Origin: Tetragonia tetragonoides
Taxonomy: Eukaryota; Streptophyta; Magnoliopsida; Caryophyllales; Aizoaceae
Direction: 5' to 3'
NCBI GenBank assembly: GCA_038025085.1
Contig: CM076139.1
Coordinates: forward strand, 19,051,307-19,115,306
DNA length: 64,000 nt
The notes under the pieces were generated by a model, which was not told the DNA's origin, ran no database searches, and saw only the letters and a program-made list of their open reading frames with translations. Position 1 is the stretch's first letter. Each line of letters opens with the position of its first letter. This document shows positions 20,791 through 32,297 of the stretch, in pieces. A program made the position numbers and the translations under genes.

Positions 20791-23564
20791 TTAGACACAA
20801 AATTGTGTCTCTATCCCACCAAAATCCGATGATGATGGATATGGAATAACATGGACAGTAAGAATTTGCGAAGTTTTCGAACTCTTGTTCATTGGTATAA
20901 ATCCCTCATTTCACCACACTCACATACCCCTTTACGCAAGCTTTCCAACGCCCCTTAACTTGTCCCAAACTGACACCGGAGTCAAAAGATATGATTCAAC
21001 AAAGTTATGGGACAAAAACGATGCTCTGATTACCGCACTCCACGGTTCAAATAGGATTTTCCTCCATTAGAAGAATAATTCCCAAGTGTTATAATTTACA
21101 TGGATTCCTCATACATATACCTTCAAAATGACATATTATGGTTACAATTCTAATAAGAAACGAATGAGATATGATCCAAATATCGCAAGGTATACTGAAA
21201 TGGACACCTCCCTAATGTTTGGACCAATACTCCATAAATACTAATGATAATTGGGCTTATAATATGTCCAAATAAATATTTTTGAATAAGGAATCCAATG
21301 CAAAACGAATCAGGTCAATCGGAGGCCAAACGAAGAAGTTATGCCCCTTTGAAGTCGAAAACCGCTATCTGGAGTGGCTGAGCCTCTTGCTCAAGAGCCG
21401 CTTGCCCTAGCGGATAGCCGCTTATTGGAGCAGTAGCCGCTTGTTGGAGGGGTAGCCGCTTGGACGCCAAGCGCCCCCCCTCCCCCCGAAAGGCGCCTCT
21501 TAGACTATTTTGTCCGACCTTTTTTGTCAGTTCTGTTCCTAACCTAAACCTACCTTTATATATACTCTTTTCCTCCATTTTTTCTAGGGAAACACAATGG
21601 TAAACTCATTGAATCCTATAGATCTCTAATGAATCCTAATCTCTCAATCTTCAACCATCTCCTTCCTCCTTCACCAATAAAACAACTATAATCATCATTT
21701 CACCACAAAAACTGATCATTTATCCTTTCCACCACAAATAAACTTTTAATATCATTCATCTTCATAAGACAACACATAATTCATCTACCTTTGATCAAGA
21801 ACAAGAATCTTTGGGAATTCTTGCGTTCGTAAGTGAACATCCAAGTTCTCCATCCTGAGGGTTTATTTTCTTTAAATCAATTCTTTATAAAATCATGTTT
21901 TACTTAGATTATGCTTATGGTTGATTAACTTGCATGTTTTGATTATTATTTTGTATATTAGTATAAGGGTTTTTACATTATGTGCCCTAAGGGCACATGA
22001 TAAAGTAAGTTAATAGCATTGAAACTACCTCAATATTTATTGCATTCATACTAGTAATTTTTCTCTTCCTAATTTGCCCTTCCCTTCAATAAACTTTCAT
22101 CTGCCTTCTTTTTTTCACTTCCCCCATCATTCTCTCACCTCTCTCCTCTATCCTCTCTCCTCGGTAAAAATCATCCCCAATTTCCACTATCTTTACATTT
22201 TGTGACCACCATCTTCACATTTTGTGACCACCATCAATTTGCCAAAACCAGAAACTTCACCATAAACCTCACCATCCTTACATTTTGTGACCACTGCAGC
22301 CACTGCCCCGCAACACCACAACCACCACCATCGATTTGTCACCACCATCCCCTTTAAACAATCAGCATTCCTGCACCACCGCGGCACCACCGTTCTACCA
22401 CGACTTGCTAAACCACCACCATCACGGTTCTGCCGTTCCGCCACCACTACCACCATAACCATCTTGAATATGCCGAATCTTTAATTGGCCAAATCGTGGG
22501 GTTGCAATTGTCTTGTTGAGATGGTTTGTGGGATGGTGGTTGGGAGGGTTGGTGGGGCTGAGGAAGCCATTGTTGGAATTGGTGGTTTGAGGAGAGAGAT
22601 ATTTTGGGTTTGAGGAGAGAGATATTTGGCCGTTAATGGTCGATGTAATCTTTTTTCTTCTTCTTCTAATTAATCAAAGGGCATTCTAGTAAAGTAGAAA
22701 ATTATATTAATAGTTGTATTAGATTTCCAATGTAAGTGAGATTATCCTTCATAAGTTAATGCAAATTTCAAAAAAATAACAATAATAACTGTTAATAGAA
22801 AAACCCTTAGTATAATTATCATGTTAGATTAGTTTAATTCATGTTTATTGCATGTTTAGCATAAAAATCGTATTTTTGCATATTTACATGTTTAATTAGT
22901 TGAACTAGTATAGAACTAGGTTAATAGCATGATTTGATTAATTTTCTTATTAGTAATAATTATTTCATTAGAAGCATGTTTTTTTATTAACTACTTCTTT
23001 ATTACTCTAATTTAATTCCAATGAAGTTACTAACTTATTTATTGATGCAAGTTGGCAATTGGCGCATTAAGCAAGAACGGTAGGTTTTGGAGAATAGTAA
23101 CATCTTGTGTATTTGTTGGGTTAATCTTGCGCTTTATTATTTCATACCATGTAATTGGATAAATCATGTGCAAAGCGATAACAATAGCAATAATTCATGT
23201 TTCTCAACCCACTTAGTTGATTCTAGAAATTGGACGACCGGATTTGTTTAGAAGCGTGCAACTTTAAATATTAATCAAGGTCAATTAGTAGAAGCCGTTT
23301 GTTTACCGGGCGTAATTGGGTGCCTAACACCTTCCCAATTCGTACCCACACCCCAGAACTCGTCTTTGGTCATTTGGGTCCTAGAGTCAATTTATCCCCC
23401 AATCGGGATTGGGGTGCATCAAACCTAGGTTGGAGTCTTTCTACACTTTTGATTTGGGTTCTTTATTGGTTTCCAAGTGTTCTCCTTAAAATTTGGTGGC
23501 GACTCTCCAATTATCCTAAACACCCAAGAGTAAAGGGAGTAAAATTCAAACCCTTGTGTTTACA
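20791..23564 (+). repeat. long 5' LTR of the Tat/Ogre-type element
   Basis: The right boundary is set by CA just before TGGCGACTCTGCTTGGGA. The left boundary is the point where FAR1 similarity stops, next to AGACACAA-AA-TTGTGTCT. Near the end lie GGGTGCCTAACACCTTCCCA and GGTGGCGACTCT, common in LTRs of this clade. About 840 bp of it is a later insertion (21967-22806), so the original LTR was about 1.9 kb. Confidence 0.6.
21958..22815. mobile_element. Mutator-type non-autonomous insertion with 9-bp duplication
   Basis: The element body 21967-22806 begins GGGTTTTTAC and ends GAAAAACCC. It is flanked by TTAGTATAA at 21958-21966 and 22807-22815. A 9-bp duplication is the Mutator hallmark. The matching terminal repeat is only about 8 bp, so it is a non-TIR-like MULE or a decayed one. 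A second palindrome, TGTGCCCTAAGGGCACA, sits near the left end. The interior has CT-rich leader-like and Thr/His/Pro-codon-like CACCAC-rich sequence that may be a captured gene piece, but no protein is recognisable. Confidence 0.72.
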
Positions 23565-23565
23565 G

Positions 23566-23583
23566 TGGCGACTCTGCTTGGGA
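23566..23583 (+). promoter_or_regulatory. primer-binding site of the Tat/Ogre-type element
   Basis: TGGCGACTCTGCTTGGGA follows the LTR end by one base. This is the tRNA-Arg-type primer site typical of Ogre and Tat elements. Confidence 0.65.
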
Positions 23584-24229
23584 TTTATTAAGAGGGTGTA
23601 ACTTGAAAGTTGATCTTGATTAATTGTTGAAATTGCATTGTTCATGACCTTATTATTATTGCTCATATTAATTGTTAGCTTTGCATTCATACATTCATTT
23701 GCATGCGCTTGCGCGACTTTTGAGCTTGTTTTAACAAGTTCTAACCAGTTTTTAGCTCTTGGAGTGTGGTGAAGTGCCTTGGTGGGAATCCGCTTGATTC
23801 CTCTTTGACAAGAAACATGGATCCCCCCACCTCATGTACCTTCCTACGCAATCGTCCATTCGACAAGTAGGATAACAAGAATGCATCATATTGTCGCGCA
23901 TCCCGCGGATTATTGTACATTCTTGATCATGAGCTCCTTTTGACCAAAACCCTTAAGCCTACCCAATTGCATGAACTAGAACCAATGTTTTAAGCTTGAA
24001 ACTCAGCCCCATGTCCATGCTAGATCTTTGTGACTGCATTGTTTGCGTGAATGTGTTGTTTGCCCTAACGTGAATGCAATCTTTGCGTAATCTTTTGTGC
24101 CTAAGATTGAGTCTAGAATCTTTTAATTTTAGGAAATAATATCCCATGAATGATACCTAGGATGCTTGTTTCGTTATGAGAAAATATTTTCCTTAATTTT
24201 TTTCCTTCCCGTCCAAGTAATGGGTTTTA

Positions 24230-24900
24230 TCCAAAGATCCCAAATAAAATAAAGAGTCAGTCTTTCCTTAGTCAAGAGTATAATCTTTTATTTTATCCCA
24301 ATTTGAGTCTAGAATAAAATCTCCCATTTCCTTAGTCAAGAGTAATATCTATTATTTTATCCCAATTCCAGTTTAGAATAAAATATTTCCCTTTCCTTAG
24401 TCAAGAGTATAATATTTTTTTTATCCCTATTTGAGTCTAGAACATAATCTCCCATTTTTTTAGTCAAGAGTAATATCTTTTATTTTATCCCAATTTGAGT
24501 CTAGAATAAAATCTTCCCCTTTCCTTAGTCAAGAGTAAAATCTTTTATTTTATCACAATTTGAGTCTAGAATAAAATCATCCACATTCTTTAGTCAAGAG
24601 TATAATATTTTATTTTATCCCAATTTGAGTCTAGAATAAAATCTTCCATTTTCCTTAGTCAAGAGTATAATATTTTATTTTATCCCAATTTGAGTCTAGA
24701 ATAAAATCTTTCCCTTTCCTTAGTCAAGAGTATGTTCTTTTATTTTATCCCAAATTGAGTCGAGAATAAAATCTCTCCCCTTCCCTTAAGTCAAGAGTAT
24801 AATCTTTTATTTTTATCTCAATTTGAGTCTAGGGTCAATCTCTCTTTTCCTTAGTCAAGAGTACATCTTTTCTTTATTAAGAGACGATAATATTCCGCTT
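24230..24900 (+). repeat. tandem repeat, about 62-bp unit, about 10-11 copies
   Basis: Each unit contains TTAGTCAAGAGTA, then ATCTTTTATTTTATCCCAA and TTGAGTCTAGAATAAAATC. Copies are imperfect and shorten near 24850. Tandem repeats in the region before gag are common in Tat/Ogre elements. Confidence 0.88.
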
Positions 24901-25513
24901 TCCCTGTCTCTAAGTTAAGAGTCTTCGTATTTTCCTTTTATTGAGTCAAGGATCTTTGGCCTAAACATGTTACTTGTATATTATGGCAATTTTCTTGAGG
25001 ATCATTCTAGATTAATTTCCCACATTTTCTTTCTTTCTAATAAAAAATCATTACATTGCGTCTCATTCTAGAAGCTACATGCTAGGGCATATAGAATATT
25101 TTACATTGCATCATTCGTCACTCGAGAACACCCATTTACTATAGGTGTGTAGCTCTACTCGTTGAGTGTTGATCACACATGTTACATCTCATATAGGACA
25201 TTTAGATTGCATGAATAATTATCGTATGTCATTTCCTCATACATTGTTTCATGGCATGCATGTCTAGGTCATTCTAGAGTCTTTGCATATCATGCATTTC
25301 ACATGAACATTCGCATCACTCATCTACATCATTCTAGCATTTCCATGTCACGTATAGTTGCATTCATCTTAGACCACATTGCATATAGACTTGTCATCAT
25401 TGCATGTCCATCATAGACTTGCACGATAAGACTCTAAGGGTAATTAAGAGTGTGTTACTTCAAAGAATCTTGTTTCGAACTGTCCTTCCAAACGTTCCTC
25501 ATTAAGTCAATAA

Positions 25514-26362
25514 ATGTGTCTAGGTTGGATAAGCTCAAGGTTTTTAGCTAAGCACCAAAATTCTGAGCACACTCACCAATCACCATGTCTACATCCAAGA
25601 GGACTATTTGAAGAGCTCGTAGTTGAAGTTCTCATGGAACTAAAAGGCGTGAATGACAAGTTGACTAGTATTGAAATGTTGGCCAAAGAAGGAGGTAGAA
25701 TAAGCGCATACTCCATGCTAGGGTCCAATGATCAAGATGGGAATCCAAAAAAGGAGAACCCAATCCAACAAAATCATCGCCAGTCACTCAAGCAAATTCT
25801 TCAACCATTACCCATGAGCCTCTCCACTACTCTCGAGATGCTCATGAACAAAGAAGTTTTGCAGCAACCACTGGGGCCCATTCCACCAAATGTAGACAAG
25901 AAGAATTCCAACACAGGTAACTCTTCCAACAAAGTCAATAAAGTGAAGGCGGTATATGACAAGCGACCTCAAAGAGAATACACGCCCCTAAGCACGACAT
26001 ATACCAAAGCACTTGACAAATTAGTCAAGAACAATCACCTTGCTCTAATGGGTCCAACTCCAGACCCAGATGTAGCGAAAAGGAGCTCATCGTGGAACCC
26101 TTCCTTATACTGCAAATTCCATAGAGGAAAATGGCATGACACCGAAAGATATTGAACAATGAAAAATAAGATCCAAGATCCTACAGACACTAAGTTTTCC
26201 CACAAAGGAAGCACCTCCAATCGAGGAAATGAAGTTAATGCCACTATACAAAGGCCCAAAAGGACACTCGCACAAGACCAAGCGATGAAAACAAATAAAG
26301 AGAGAGTTTCCTCACCACAAAGTGACACCCCAACACACTGGTGGCTTTTTATGGGTATTTGA
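25514..26362 (+). pseudogene. gag relic of the Tat/Ogre-type element
   Basis: The frame 25514-26155 ends in a diagnostic block: REYTPLSTTYTKALDKL, a Pro-rich spacer, WNPSLYCKFHRGKWHDTERY, then TAG, and the same frame continues with MKNKIQDPTD. The family consensus is YCxFHxxxGHxTExC; here the third position Gly reads Trp and the last Cys reads Tyr, followed by a stop at 26153-26155. Upstream capsid sequence is not recognisable. No pol follows. Confidence 0.68.
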
Positions 26363-27774
26363 GCCTTAATATCCCTTCTTTGGCAACCATCACTTTGGCC
26401 AAATATTACAACCCAAAAGACCTCCTAGAGGTATGACCCTTCCAAGATGTGTGTTCACATAAAAAACTAAAAAAAAAAAGAGTCCGCTAGGTTTAAAACC
26501 CGAGAGGGCGGCCTAGGCAAAAATTAGGGCATAAAAATAGAGAAAAAGAAAAAGAAAAAAGCCCGTTAAGCATATTCATTCAATGGATTAGGCAAAAATG
26601 GAAAGCCCGTTGGGTCGATCCCCTAAGACAATGACTCAGGCAAAAGTTAAGGCACTAAAATCTATGGTGCCCGATCTACGTTTTGGCCTGAGTCTGCAAG
26701 GATACGTAGGTAACATCTTAAGAGGCCCGACCCCGTTGGAATCTCATTTATAAGTCTCACATTCTATATGTGATAATCAAAAGTTCTAAACAATCACTCT
26801 TCATATGGCAACTCAGAATTGTAAGGGCTTTAAAATTTCCGTGATTTTTAGCCCATTTTAGAGCTCAAGACTTGGAGTCGAGTGTGAATTACCTTCATCA
26901 TCTTCTATCCATCACAAAACATCCCGTTGTTTTTTTATTATTATTTTTAGCGCTTACGCCCAATTCTTTCATAATACCACATCTCAACCCAAAATTCTCC
27001 ACTTTGTTTTGACTCTTTACTCACAATTCGTGCCTTCTGCAGCTTTCATCTCTTAGGTCTATGACTCCATCTAAGTATTTCCACTCATGATATCATTGAA
27101 GATCACCATAATTGGACAAAACTATAATCCACACTGGGGGCTTTTGTTTCCCCCAATTCTGGTGAAAAGCACTTGAAGACTTTGGGTCTCATCTACATAA
27201 GAACAATACTCGAACAAGCTTGTTCGCACCCCAACTGGGGGCTTTGCCTATATATTGAAGACATCGCAAGAACATACTTATCGAAAGACTTATGAGGGGA
27301 ACTCTCCTTTCTAATAAAATAATAATAATAAACAATCTCTCATTTTTTTTCCCTTGGAGTTTTGTCTCTTAGGCATACATTTAGCATCACATGTGTCCAG
27401 TCATATGCATCATCATTCATAGTTAGGTTTCATGGAGCTTTAGGCCTAGTTATCATCACATTGCATTAAGTCTCATGACATTCATATGCACATTTACATA
27501 GCACATCATTAAGTGCATCCGATCTCCTTATCATTAAACATTTGCATCATCATTTGATTGGGTGAGTTCCTAAACTTTCTTCACTAATTGGGTCTAGTCC
27601 TTAGGGTTTTGTTCCATATCTTTTAAGGTCTTAGGACGTAGGTGTGTCCTATAGAACACTTTTTTAAGAAGAGTCGCGTCTTTTCTGATTATCACATTGA
27701 TTACACTCATATACCAATGAATGTACACATATGTGGCTGGTTAAGCCAACTATTTTGTCTGACCTTTTATACAG
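26363..27774. other. 3' non-coding region of the Tat/Ogre-type remnant
   Basis: Contains repeated AAAGCCCGTT/GGCAAAAAT segments, the CCTGAGTCTGCAAGGATACG phrase and two ACTGGGGGCTT tracts. No coding sequence. Confidence 0.5.
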
Positions 27775-30218
27775 GTTCGTGTTTGACCAGTGCAACTTCA
27801 TGGGCCTAATAGAGATGGGTACATGGTAAACGTTGTTTCTAAAACTCCGGAGGTGGGCATGAATTTTGATAAGGAGTAAGATTTTGTATCTTTTTACAAA
27901 GATTATGGGCAACAACAAGGATTTGGGGTTGTTTTTGGGGTATCTAGATATAATAGCAACAAGACTAAGAAGATAGCGGTTTATTGGACTTGTGAGTGCT
28001 ATGGGGATCCACGTAAGAAGAGGAAAACTATTAGTGTTGACAGCACTGTGCAACCTGTTACGAAAGTGCAAGGGAAGGCCAAGAAATGTGGATGCAAAGC
28101 TAGAGTATATGCCCGATTAGTAGATGAGGGATGGAGGCTGGAGATTGTACAATTAGAACATACAAATCACAATCCTACACCAAGCAAGTCGCGTCACATT
28201 GCATGTACCCAGAACACCCATCCTATGTTAAGCGCATTATACTTAATGACCAGAAGGTTGGCTTAACTTTTGACCAAATAACAGCATCGTTGACCGAGCA
28301 ATACAATGGACCCGCTAACATGCCTTTCACAAAGAAGGACACCCGAAACTTCATTGATAAGGAGAGGCAATTGAGTACAAAGACGGGGATGCAAATGCAA
28401 TGAAATAATACTTCATTAGAATGCAAAATGATAATCCTAATTTCTTTTACGATTGGAGGCTTGAAACCGATGGGAATTTGAAAGATGTTTTGTGGGTTGA
28501 CGTTAGGAATCGAGCTGCATTTGAGGAATTTGGGGATGTTGTTTGTTTTGATGCTACTTATGTTGTAAATAAGTATGGTTTGCCTTTTGCCAACTTTGTT
28601 GGTGTGAACCACCATGGCCAGTCAATACTTCTCGGTTGTTCAATGATATCTCACGAGGATACAAATACCTATGAATGGATGTTTAGAAGTTGGATGAAAG
28701 CAATGGGTGGGAAATACCCACATGCAATTCTGACCGATCAATGCGCTGCTATGCGGAGAGCTTTAGCAAATGTTATGCCGGGCGCAAGGCATAGATGGCG
28801 TATATGGCACATTCTGCAAAAGGTGCCAACCTATCATGGTTTGATGAAGAATTTTGAGCAATTCCACATTGACTTGAAGCAAATACTCTATGAGTGTTAC
28901 AATCCATCTGATTTTGAGCTGTGTTGGCAAACATTACTTGAGGTGTACAACTTGACTTCAGAAACGGATGTGGGTGAAACCGATCAGATATTGAGCTCTG
29001 TTGGCAAACAAAAGTATTCTTGGATCCATTCTTTGATGGAGGAGAGGGAGATGTGGGTTCTCGCCTATATGAGGAACATTTTTTGGGCAGGGATGAAGAC
29101 CACCCAGAGAATAGAAAGTATAAATTATTTTTTTTGATGGTTATTTAACCAGAAACACTCCTCTTTGTGACTTCATTGAAAAGTACTCCAAAGCTATGGA
29201 GAAATGGATGCATGATGAGAAAGATGCTGACATAAACGGGAGAAGATATGTTAGAGGCCATGGTAGTGAATTCATGGTTGAGAATAAGTACTTCCAATCA
29301 AGGTAATAGATGCAAAGTTTTGTGAAGTGCAGAGGGAGTGTAATAGAGTTATGCATTGTAAAAGTAATGAGAGGATGAACTTCCTAGGTGAAGTTGAGTA
29401 TGTCATATCGGATAAGGTCTGGTAAAAGAGTGTTAAAAGTTGTTCTAAGCGTATTCAGGAGGTGTCCACGGGGAGAAGTAGAGTGTTTAAAGTGAAATAC
29501 AATGTTGCCACACATCATATATCTTGTGAATGCTTGTTATTTGAGTGTCACATCATACTTTAAGGGCATTGCATTATGGTCTTGGATTGTCACATCATAC
29601 TTTAAGGGCATTGCATTATGGTCTTGGATTATCACAATGTGCAGGAAGTGCCCGAAAAATATGTGTTGAGGCGTTGGCGGAAGGATACTTTTTTCAAACA
29701 CTCAAAGGTGAAAATGAGATATCATGATCATTCCAAAACAACGGAGGTAGTGAGATATGACAAGATGCAAATTGCATTTGATGTGCTTGCCCATAAGGCC
29801 ATGAAATCAGAAGAGCTTAAAGAAATAATGATGTTAGCAATAAAACAGTCGAACAAGAAGTCGAGGAGGCCGAAGGAAAGCATCTGCAAAGTGTTAATTG
29901 CGACACCATTATGAGGCAGTGATCCGTCCGTAGGAAATGGGACGCCTCTCAAATATTCTGGTAGTTATAGAAGCATTGAGCAAGGGTCCATGATTTACCC
30001 GGAAGAAAGTACATATACCTGTCCACATGGACCCTTCACCAGTGTTGAAGGATCCTCCTTTAAAGAAGAAAAAAGCTAGTGCACCTAAGAAGAAAAGGCT
30101 ACTTGGTGAATTGGAGAAATATGGAAACAACGCCAAGAAAGGGGGCATGCCTCCTACGGGTGGTCGAATTATGGAGAGGGCTTATAGCAACGGTTGCAAC
30201 GATGTAGAACAACAATAA
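27775..30218 (+). pseudogene. FAR1/FRS-type MULE transposase, copy B, nearly full length but broken
   Basis: It opens after a TATACAG acceptor. Domains in order: FAR1 zinc-finger domain (about 27850-28190: FDKE-DFVSFYKDYG, KCGCKARVYARL), a linker with QITASLTEQY, the MULE DDE transposase core (about 28420-29240: FFYDWRLETDG, VCFDATYVVNKYGLPFANFVG with the first Asp, ILTDQCAAMRRAL with the second Asp), a SWIM zinc-finger region (about 29500-29650: SCECLLFECH) and a Lys-rich tail. At least three in-frame stops (near 27875, 28405, 29424), frameshifts near 28200 and at the T-run 29125-29135, a stop inside the SWIM motif and a 42-bp tandem duplication make it a pseudogene. I infer it was the transposase of the surrounding MULE. 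Confidence 0.88.
29548..29631 (+). repeat. 42-bp perfect tandem duplication inside the SWIM region
   Basis: TCACATCATACTTTAAGGGC starts both units at 29548 and 29590, and only the last base of the unit differs. It duplicates the metal-binding part of the SWIM finger in frame (14 codons). Confidence 0.93.
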
Positions 30219-30472
30219 AGTATTTCATTCTTTCCTCTGATCACCTCTATTGGCCACACCTCCAATGGTCACACCTCTGGTGCCTACTCTTCCATTCATT
30301 GAGCACTAGCACATGGTATGCACTTTTAAGTTTTATTATGCTATTCATTTGGGTGTTGGTCGTTATCTTTAATTTTCAGGTGTTAATATTTGTAAATACA
30401 CTCCCTTTGTTTGAGAGCAGTCTGTGATCAATGTTGGCAGTTTATTTTAATTTCAAGTGTTAATATTTGTAG

Positions 30473-31325
30473 TTCCATCCCCTTCGTTTGAGAAGGTTCG
30501 TAAAGAGTCGATCCAACATAGGGGCTCTAAAAAGAGAGGACGGACTGAGTTACGTCCACTTGAATCACAAATTTATCATTCAAACAACACAACGTTTAGC
30601 ACGAATCAACCACATTACCACCAACCACCTTTGTACCCAACCTATCCATCATGTGATCTTCGACAACAACCCCCGCAAGTAAAATTAAGTATACATTTTG
30701 TTGGCTATGAGACATATTAGGAATCCGGGTGTTGGACAGAATTCAAACTTCTTCTTCTACTTTCTTCAGCGTATTAGGAAATTGTTCGTTAAAGTCTTGC
30801 ATTGTCGACCCATGCAACCGACTGGTCTGGAGGGATAATAAAAGATAGGGATGGTGTAATATCATACTTTTACAGGTTCTCGTGATTTTGATTCAAATAT
30901 TTACTTCACTGAAATGTCATCAATGGGAGAAATTGGCAACCAAACTAGGCATTATAATCTTGGGCAGCGGTTCTTGAATTTGGGCGATCCTACTGTGGGG
31001 TTAGGACAATCTTCAAAGGTGAGAAAAAATCAAAATATCGAAGCAAAAGTAACCATTTAGTGCTTCCTCCCTCATTTACTCGCCATTTTATAATTTCAAC
31101 AGATTTTTGATGCACATTCCGCAGCAGCCCACGTGCATCATCTTGGAAACGCATCATTGGTTATTATCCTTACTTAAAGCTACTTGATTCAGATATGTTG
31201 TTACATATTGTTTATGAATTTGTACTCATATTATTGTCTTTTCACAAGATATTTTCCCCATTGAAACTGATATTGAGAAGAGGTTTGAAAACAAGATGAC
31301 GGGATTCAATCGCGAAACAAGATGA
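30473..31325 (+). pseudogene. probable 3' exons of the FRS-B transcription unit
   Basis: Three or four exon-like pieces with plausible splice borders. 30473-30679 follows TTTGTAG and reads FEKVRKESIQHRGSKKRGR with a Pro/His-rich tail. 30876-31018 follows TTTTACAG, reads EMSSMGEIGNQ and ends at AAG|GTGAGA. 31103-31159 follows TTTCAACAG. A last piece ends at TGA 31323-31325 after FENKMTGFNRETR. Function unknown; FRS proteins often have variable basic C-termini. The exon chain is inferred from splice motifs only. Confidence 0.35.
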
Positions 31326-31604
31326 TATTTACAACCCCAGAGTGGTTTGATAACGTCAAATATGTCTATCATTATGGGAAAATGTATTACTAATTGACTT
31401 TCGACTATTCCTTTTGGACGTGTAATTGATAGACATATAAATGTTTGTAATTGACAAACAATTTATTGCAATGTGCAGTTAATGTTGTCATTTTAGAACT
31501 TGTCTTTGCAATGTACTGTTAATATTGTCATTTCAGAACTTGTCTTTATAATTGTTCACTTTTTATTTCGCCAACTTTAATTTTAAACTGAATTTTTGAC
31601 GCAG
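31326..31604. other. intergenic or intron, no feature seen
   Basis: AT-rich sequence containing two near-identical GAACTTGTCTTT-type phrases about 45 bp apart (near 31496 and 31536). Confidence 0.3.
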
Positions 31605-31865
31605 AATTTTGATGTGGGTAAAGGTACTACATGTCTGGGTGTGATAGCAATGAACGAGCAGCGGGAAGTGATTTTTGCTGCATGTAAGTCAATGAGAAGA
31701 ACCTGGTTACCTGAGGCAGCTGAATGTGCACCAGCTAAGATGGCTCTTGAACTGGCCGTGGAGAGACATTTTGATCGAGTGGAAGTGGAGGGTGACTCGC
31801 AGACAGTGATTTTGACTCTATTTTACTTGAAGACTCTTTGTATCTTGCTGAGCATTTTACTTTAA
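31605..31865 (+). pseudogene. RNase H-like (RVT_3) domain fragment
   Basis: It follows a GACGCAG acceptor-like site. The frame carries NFDVGKGTTCLGVIAMNEQ, FAACKSM, EAAECAPAKMALELAVE and VEVEGDSQTVI, the order of the plant RNase H-like domain found at the end of L1-type LINE polyproteins and in free-standing plant RNase H genes. The first half of the domain, including the first catalytic Asp, is present in part; the last third is missing, and the frame runs into unrelated AT-rich sequence. Confidence 0.68.
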
Positions 31866-32297
31866 TGTTTATCAGTGTTTTATTATTATCTACAAAGTTT
31901 TATTAGTTATTGTTTTTCTTATTTACTACAATATAATGGTACTAAAAATATTATTAAAGTATTGAACCTGATTTAACATTTAAATTGATCTCACTGCATC
32001 TTGCGGTGCTAACATTTAAAGTGCTTACGTTAGTTGTACGAAATAATTTTTGCTTCCTCACATTTAAATAATACTAGTAACCACACAGTTATTAAAGATA
32101 TAAATTGCTACATTAAAAAACTAACAACCTCGACAACACACTGATTAAAGTAATTAGATATACTACTACCAGCTCCACTCAAAAAAAAAAAAGTACCACT
32201 ACCAGCTAAATATAAACTAAACACCATGACAAAGGACGCCATGACAACACACCAATCTCCCCTCTTATACCTGTTAATCATAATCGTCCTCTGATGC
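31866..32297. other. non-coding stretch, no gene seen
   Basis: AT-rich, with an ACTACCAGCT phrase repeated near 32165 and 32196 beside an A run. No coding signature. Confidence 0.35.

Larger units (their letters stand above)
20791..27774 (+). mobile_element. Tat/Ogre-type LTR retrotransposon remnant, no pol
   Basis: It contains a long 5' LTR (about 20791-23564), a tRNA-Arg-like primer site, a 62-bp tandem-repeat leader, a gag relic, and a 3' non-coding region with the phrase CCTGAGTCTGCAAGGATACG typical of Tat/Ogre elements and ACTGGGGGCTT purine tracts (27132 and 27233). No protease, RT, RNase H or integrase can be found, and no 3' LTR matching the 5' one. It is therefore a deletion derivative. 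Boundaries with the flanking FAR1/FRS sequences are approximate. Confidence 0.68.

Noticed and set aside
24230..24900. CRISPR-like repeat array
   Set aside because: Regular spacing comes from a continuous 62-bp tandem repeat; there are no unique spacers and the genome is a plant's.
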